From Gonapodya sp. JEL0774 (taxonomy: Eukaryota; Monoblepharomycota; Monoblepharidomycetes; Monoblepharidales; Gonapodyaceae): a stretch of 64,000 bases of DNA. The position numbers were made by a program, and so were the translations under genes. Position 1 is the stretch's first letter. Each line of letters opens with the position of its first letter. The notes below the pieces were generated by a model that had not been told where the DNA came from, ran no database searches, and was given only the letters and a program-made list of their open reading frames with translations. Below, in pieces: positions 57,840 to 64,000 of the stretch. The stretch lies in the NCBI GenBank assembly GCA_027604505.1, contig JADIIX010000021.1, positions 62,001-126,000 on the forward strand, in the 5' to 3' direction.

Positions 57840-59125
57840 TCACTTCAAAGTGCTCAACTGCTCGACGTGCCCGAAGAACTTCACATCCTTTCCATTCCAT
57901 CGCCCAACTCCCTCGCTATAGCTCTCCGAGATCGTAATGTATTGCTGCGTTGGTGGAGTAGGAGTGAGCTCCCCATCGCGGAACCACTTGTTGATTGTGA
58001 ATGACGCATTCCTTGCAGGCAGATCCAGCAAGACACGGTTGAAGTACTTGAGGCCGGTCACGGAACTTGTGCTGACGTCTGAGCCGCGTGTCTCTGGTCC
58101 CACTGGGATCATCTCGTGGATGCCGTTTGGATGCCAGACAGACGCAAATGAAGTTTTGACACGGCCGTCGAGAGTGGGTGCCATACCCCAGCTGATGATG
58201 ACTTCACCGGTTTCGAGCCAAAGCCAGAGAGCCCAATAGCCAGCTCCGATATGAAAGTTGCCCCACTGGCGTTCGAAGAGGGCGAAGGAATGATCGGGGT
58301 CGATCTTGTGCACCGTACCGTCGACCTCCAGAGTGCCAGCGATGCGGGTGGTGGGGTTCGCCTGTCGATACCAAAGGGAAAAAAATCGATGACTGGCTTC
58401 AGTCAAGATTCACATTGTCTTCGACTCACCCAGTACCAAGACCAACCATGAGGGGATATCGCCATTCCCGGGTCGACCGAGGCAGGGACAAGTTGAATCC
58501 CCCCACCCCCACCGTAGTAGAAGTTGGTGCCTGTGGGATGCACTGTAGCATCCAGCTTGATGCCCTGGAAATCAAGTAGCAATTGGGAGCCGGTCCATTG
58601 GTCTCCGTCTTCTGGAGCGATGATGGACTGTGGCCCGCTGCGGATGTTGAGAATTTCTTTGTTGGCCGAGCCAGGAACAAGGGTAGAAGCTCCGCGGGTA
58701 GTCATGGTGGTGAGATCGTTGAACGACATGAATGTTCCGGCCAGGGGTCTACCACTAATGAGTCCGAGATTGGTGTTTAGGTGGAACTTCTTGCCCTCGC
58801 CAGTGGTGATGTAATAGAGCATGTAAACACTGCCGTCAGGAAAACAAAGTGCGTATAAGACATGTAGGAATGGTAGCTCCCAAGTCCCTCTCTGCCCCGA
58901 CTCTTACTTGTTTACGTTGCCCGGAACATCGCTAATGTACGCAAGTGTCTTTCTGACGTCGTACCTGTTGACTGCGGTCTTGGTATCCCAGATCCGGATG
59001 ATCAGTGAACCACATTACTGATAGGATTACGTCAGATCGACCACTCTACTCACCCCGTCATTCTCGATGGTGGTGGAGGGGTATGTTGGCGGCGTCCAGG
59101 AGAGAGGTTGGCGATCAGCAGACAT
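57840..59125 (-). CDS. AttH/CrtC lipocalin-like protein (kievitone hydratase type)
   Basis: Exons 59054-59125 (MSADRQPLSWTPPTYP), about 58908-59008, 58430-58829 and 57840-58361; with these the product is 364 residues. The two long exons carry the family layout: TGEGKKFHLNTNLG, a GGGGGIQLV segment, SWYWANPTTRIAGTLEVDG, and ALFERQWGNF with WLWLETGEVIISWG. The (D/E)RQWG signature after a two-lobed beta-rich fold is typical of CrtC/AttH proteins, which in fungi include kievitone hydratase and Diels-Alderase-like enzymes acting on lipophilic secondary metabolites. No signal peptide is seen. The junction between the first two exons has no AG acceptor in the needed frame (an in-frame TAA directly follows the only CAG), so the 5' end is uncertain or the site is broken. 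Confidence 0.65.
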
Positions 59126-60068
59126 GAGCGCACTTCTGGAGATTCGTAGGCTTGCAGTTTAAATTTAAATGCTTGGTTAATGCTGAGTGTCGCGACAGTC
59201 AAGGATTTGAATTCTTGCCATTTTTATATATGTGGCATTCACATATATGGAGGCGGGAATGTGAGTTCTCCCGCACGGTGAATTTAGGCGCCATGGGATC
59301 ACGAATGATTTGGATCCGAAACCCGGTTTGTAGAACAATCTGTTTGTTCCCGAACTCAGCCTCCTTGATGGTGCGGAGGAGGGTTGGAAAGGAGGGAGGG
59401 CGCGTGGGAACTCATGCCTAGTATTAGATCCTTATACGCATCCAACTGGAGTTTAGGCTGTTCCAACCTGTTACCGGTTGGAGTAGCCATCTCTGAGTGA
59501 CTGATTGACGGTGGGGAGCACCAGTATACGTGTTCCCCATAGGTGCCTGTCATTCTTTAGCACCGAGTTCTTTTGTTTGTGCTGTTCGGTTCCAGCTAAT
59601 AGACTGCTTTCCGCCTGCGTTTCAAACAGTTCTTCTTCCGTTTCATCTTCACTTGTAAGCTAATACGTTTGCACTTGTGAGTCCGTGTAGTTCGGCCAAG
59701 CGTCGCGCTGTCCTCCGCTGTGGCAGTATTGTTTCAAACTTGCGAAGCTCTAAATGTACATCTACGTATTTCTTCTCATTTCAATTCCATTTTACTCAAC
59801 CTTCCGATTCAGTGTGAACTTTCATCTCTGTGCGAGGAACAACAGTAGTGCTTCACCCGTTTCAATCTTACCTGTTTCAAAGCAACAAAATATTGTGCTA
59901 CTAGTTTAACGTCGCAAATGCCGGTTGTTGCGAGGGAACGGCGGCACAGTTCATGGCATTATGGCGGACGGAACTGTGTCACACAAAAGGGCAACACGGC
60001 ATTAAAGCCAAGTTGGGCACTCGATTCGTACCTGAACCTGTACCGTTCGAACTTAATCGGTCGACGGG
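59126..60068. other. Intergenic between divergent genes
   Basis: Shared upstream region of the lipocalin-like gene (-) and the ABC gene (+). AT-rich around 59150-59240 and 59740-59900. No gene recognised. Confidence 0.5.
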
Positions 60069-62711
60069 ATGAACAACGCAGCCATCGTGTCCATCGCCCA
60101 CGCCACCGTCTCCCGACACGTCGTGGGCTCCGGAAAACTCCGGCCGATCTTCACCGACCTGTCCTGGCGCGTCAACCTGCACGACAGATGGGCCGTGGTT
60201 GGAGCCGTAGGCAGTGGCAAGACGAGCTTGGGCGAGGTGGGTTTTGACTGACCAGGTGTATGCCGGTGTGAATTCCACCGGACAACTGCCGTGAATCGAA
60301 ACAAGCAAATGAAATTTTGGGACCCCTCACCACGAATTCCCGTTTCGATTGTAAGCTCCTTACAGGCCGCCACCATGTCGACCCGCCAGACGCCGTGTCG
60401 TTTCCCGCGCTCGAGAAGTATATCATGACTGGAGGTGGGTACATCCAAGGGTCTTCCCTCCGTATTTTATTGTCTTTCTGTCTCTGCAAGTAGGTGCTGT
60501 GCTTTTGTAGTGTACTGCTTCTGTGTATTTTCAGGCACCAGTGGTTGGGGTACCTTCTGAGGTGTGTCGGGGTGGTAGTGGAACACAGAAAAGGAGGGCC
60601 CGATAACACCACCGATGCATTTCTCGTGAACGCAATGCCCATGTTTCTCTATTCATGCGTTTCTAACTTCTCTGCTTGGAACCACCCGGTTCGGTTCCAC
60701 ACGCACTCGCGCTGTTCCGCACCGCACCCCAAACCTCGCCCAACAAGCCCAACCCGTCCGCCTCGTGAGGTGAGCCACGGCCCAGCGTAGCACTTCCCTC
60801 TTCTCCACGATTTTCCACGCTCACACACATCCCGCCCCCACCCCGAAAAGCTTCAAAGAAGACTCCGGACTCTTCTCCTACTCCAAACACTACTACCAGG
60901 AACGATACCACTGGACCGACTCGTGGAACGACATCACGCTCAGGCAGTACCTCGACGCCTCCGGCTCCACCACCAACACCTCCCCATCCCCCGCCTACGC
61001 CGCCTCCACGCTCGACCTCACCGACCTGCTCGACCGGTCCTTTCTTAAACTCAGTAACGGACAGGTTCGACGGGCCCGCATCGCAAGGGCCTTGGTTGCG
61101 GGGGCGAAAATGGTGGTCATGGACGAGCCTTTTAGTGAGGAGATTTGTTTGAGGGGGTTGGGGAGGTACCGGGGTCGGGGTCAGGGTTGCGAGGCCTGCG
61201 GGTTTGTGTGAAAGAGATAGGGAGACTTCGGGGCGCTCACGAACCCCGTTCCCTCCTTTCCTTCCATATCCCCTCTCTGCCTCCTTCACCTCTCACCCTT
61301 GCTCGTTTCGCATCCTGGCTCTTGGGTCGCTTTCCCCACTCTTTCCCGTCGTGACACACCTGTAACCCGCCATTCCACATTGTACCCTGCTCCAGTGGGT
61401 CTCGACCCCACCAACCGCCGGGATGTGGCGTCCATACTCGGCTCGCTCGCATCTCCATCTCCATCTCGTACACCCTCCGCCTCGAGCCACCCCGACAGAG
61501 CCTCCTCCACGGAAACCATCATGGCAACCACACCACTTCTCCACCTCATCCTCCTCCTCCGCCCGCAAGACCCCTTGCCGCACTGGATCACCCATGTTCT
61601 CGTTTTGGACCGCATGCGTGTCGCTTGGCAGGGCGACAGGGACAGATACATGGAGGAATATCCAGGGAGGCACGCGGACGGGGACGGGCACACCGACAGG
61701 GAGGGGCGTGCGCGAGTCGGGGTGGTGGCGTTCGCGGGACGGAGTGGGGGTGCGAGGACACCCTGGGCCGGCACGATACCGGCACCGGCACCCACCGCGG
61801 TCGCCAGTGCCGACCGCGCGCCGGATACCGAACACGTCGTGAAGTTGGAAAAAGTGAACGTGTCTTACGGTGGAACTCGCATTTTGAAAAACGTCGATTG
61901 GACCGTGACCAAGGGGGACAGGTGGGCACTTGTCGGAGCTAACGGTGAGCCAGAAGAGAAGCGCGATGTTGTCTTGTCGTGCTCACTGTTTTTTACTATC
62001 CGGTCTTTGCCCTGCGGTGGATTTCAAAATCACCTGACCTTTAAGGATCGGGCAAGTCCACCCTTCTGTCCCTCATCACAGGTGACAACCCGCAGTCCTA
62101 TTCGAACCGCATCTCCCTCTTCGGCCAGCCCAGGGGTTCAGGGGAATCCATATGGGAGATCAAGAGCCGTCTCGGCCTCGTCTCCCCCGAAGTCCACTTT
62201 TACTTCCACGAGCCCATCGTCGCAGAACGTGTTGTGGCCATGGGGCTTCCGGCAGGTGTGGACAAGGAGGAAGGCCAGAAAAGGGTGACCAAGTTGATGG
62301 AGGAGTTTGGACAACAGGCGGTGGTGGGGAGGAGGTGGGACGAGCTCAGTGTTGGGGAGCAGAGGCTGCTGCTCATTATGCGATCGCTCGTAAGTAAGAT
62401 TTTCGCCCTTTATTCGAAATATGTGGCCGGGCGCCGCGCGTTCTCGCTACTGGTTCACCCCTTCTTCGTGTTGCAAATACGGGCGATCTGTTCTTACCCA
62501 CCTGCAGGTGTCCAACCCGGAACTCCTCATATGGGACGAACCCTTCCAAGGTCTCGACCCCACCCTCGTGTCGCAAATCAACTCGTGGATTGAGAGTCAT
62601 CTCCGACCCGACCAGACGCTCATCTTTGTGACACACAGTGAAGACGAACTACCAGCCGTAGTGGACAGGAAGTTGAGACTGGATGAGGGTGCCGTCGTCG
62701 AGGTGGTGTGA
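60069..62711 (+). CDS. Soluble twin-ATPase ABC protein (YDR061W/ModF-like)
   Basis: Seven exons: 60069-60240, 60366-60434, 60748-60769 (22 bases), 60851-61134, 61396-61944, 62046-62389 and 62508-62711, all in phase, giving 547 residues. Nucleotide-binding domain 1: Walker A GAVGSGKT, a YYQERYHW segment, signature LSNGQVRRARIARAL, Walker B MVVMDEPF and D-loop GLDPTNRRD. Domain 2: GANGSGKSTLL, signature-like LSVGEQRLLLIMRSL, LLIWDEPFQGLDP and THSEDELP. There is no membrane span, so it is not a transporter by itself; the layout matches the fungal YDR061W group related to bacterial ModF/PhrA, whose role is poorly known (possibly mitochondrial or a molybdate/ATPase-linked function). A Ser/Pro/Gly-rich linker joins the domains. 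The 22-base exon is required to keep the frame into VRLVSFKED, and makes its intron 313 bases long. Confidence 0.8.
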
Positions 62712-62866
62712 TTATGAGGAGGAGTCAATACGTACATGGTGACGTCTATAAGTTAATATCTATGCAATGGTGCCAAAACCAATCGAAAAAAACAATGTAC
62801 AGTGTACACTCAGTTGCCCAGTGCCCAGTTTTCTTTATTCCGAAACGTCCTCGAATGGTAGGTGTT

Positions 62867-63976
62867 TTAACATCCTCCCGCCCAGTCCCCTCCGGTCCCC
62901 CACCACGCTCCGCCCAATACCAGGACAGACACCAACATTCCCCCGACGATGGATACCGCACCATACGTGTAAGCTCTCCGCAATGCGATTCGGCGGACCC
63001 CGTCGGAAGAGCCGGGCGGTGAGTGAGCAATGGTAGAGAGCTCTAGGCAGAAGGTGGAAATGGTGGTAAGGCAACCTGGACAAAACACGAATCAAACGGG
63101 TTGCAGGGTTGCAGATCAGCAAGGCATGACCGAAGGCCACCAGGCGCTGCTCAACATCGACACAAATGTTACACCAACCACAAAACCCGTCCCCCACAGC
63201 CGCGACCAGACCACACCCCCACTCATTCCCTCGCAACACGCCCGACATTCTCACAGCCGTTACGGCACAGAGCACAGCGGTGCCGAGCATGTTGGCGGCA
63301 AAGGTACCCAGAGGGAAGTGCGGACGCCGGGGATTGAGCGATGAGAGGCGCATACGAAGGATGGTTCCTGGTATGAGGGACCGAGTGAACAACTCGCGGA
63401 ATCGTAATTCTCAATCCTTCCGAGACTCAACAAACCTGCAGGACCCATCAGCATAGCCAGCCCCGTCGCTCTGGCACCCGATGCTCCCGCACCCACGATT
63501 CCCGCCGCAACGACGAGCGCCACAACAGCCAACACGAGGTTCACCGCATCCCACGCACGATGCGGTCGCGCAAAGAGGCGCCAAGGATCGTACCCCTCCG
63601 GAACGAGCAAAATCTGGCGGGCGGCGAGTCGAGGAGGGGGTGGAGGTTGGTGCGGGGATGTAAGTGGGGTGGAAGAAGAGGATGAGTCCAAGAGGAGGTG
63701 GGGCATTCCGTGTAGGTTGCCGTTGGATTCTGGTTTCTGTTTGAGATTTCTTCTTGTGCTCTGCCAGAGGAGCATCGGATGCCATGTGTCCGGGTCTGTC
63801 AGGGGCACCAAGTCGATGAGATGGCGACCGATGAGCAAACCCGAGAGGGAGGTGGTGAGGCCGAACAACAGAATGCACGTGCCGGCGAGAAACTGATGGT
63901 GAGGGTGGAAAAGTCGTCGTTGGAGCGAGTCAACCATTAAACAGATCGAATGCAATTGATTGCACGTCACGTTTCC
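62867..63976 (-). CDS. FEX: Fluoride export protein, two-domain eukaryotic type (partial, 5' end off window)
   Basis: Three exons on the minus strand: 63436-63976, 63179-63367 and 62867-63075, joined in phase; the upstream exon(s) lie beyond 64000, since an acceptor (GCCAG) precedes 63976. The visible part begins at the end of the first channel-like domain (QFLAGTCILLFGLTTSLSGLLIGRHL), passes a linker with a connecting helix, and contains the whole second domain: LMGPAGTILRMRLSSLN, FPLGTFAANMLGT, GFCGCLTTISTFCLEL and RRAYTYGAVSIVGGML. The GTFxxN and GCLTTxSTF motifs are the hallmarks of Fluc/CrcB and FEX fluoride channels. FEX fuses two inverted Fluc-like halves and removes fluoride across the plasma membrane. 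The loop near 63600-63760 is longer than I would expect and Ser/Pro-rich. Confidence 0.88.
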
Positions 63977-64000
63977 CTGGCGTAAACAAGAAAGAGCCTC

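Overview
This window is eukaryotic nuclear DNA, most likely from a zoosporic (flagellated) fungus such as a chytrid. The genes are dense and on both strands, and are cut by many short introns (about 50-140 bases) with GTRAGT donors and CAG/TAG acceptors. The content is fungal: a two-domain FEX fluoride exporter, a TVP38-type Golgi membrane protein, a QDE-1-type RNA-dependent RNA polymerase and an 8-cysteine CFEM-like surface protein. A complete axonemal dynein heavy chain means the organism builds a motile flagellum. No rRNA, tRNA, CRISPR array or complete transposon was recognised. Exon boundaries below were read by eye; for the complete models the exon lengths add up to an open frame.

Left part (1-24 kb): 5' end of a secreted leucine-rich-repeat protein (-, runs off the left edge); an intronless PPR-like protein (+); a CFEM-like single-pass membrane protein (-); an RNA-dependent RNA polymerase (+) with a frameshift after its catalytic motif and an unresolved 5' end; an F-box/LRR protein (+); an unrecognised nine-exon protein (-) built from two diverged tandem copies; a small C2HC zinc-finger protein (+); and a TVP38/SNARE-associated Golgi protein (+).

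Middle (24-34 kb): an AAAP amino-acid transporter (-), a large mucin-like single-pass membrane protein with a cytoplasmic SH3 domain (-), and a LigB/DODA extradiol dioxygenase (-).

Right part (34-64 kb): the 21-exon axonemal dynein heavy chain (+, about 14.3 kb, DNAH3/7/12 class with an EF-hand loop); two diverged MFS transporters facing each other tail to tail (+ then -); a roughly 2.5 kb gene-poor stretch with a tandem pair of imperfect palindromes; a small unrecognised protein (+); an AttH/CrtC lipocalin-like hydratase-type protein (-); a soluble twin-ATPase ABC protein (+); and the 3' two thirds of a FEX fluoride exporter (-, runs off the right edge).

There is no sign of one pathway or cluster; this reads as ordinary core fungal chromosome. 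The least ordinary items are the internally duplicated nine-exon gene, in which one copy appears to have turned an intron into coding sequence, the frameshifted RNA polymerase, the SH3-tailed membrane mucin, and the palindromic repeats.
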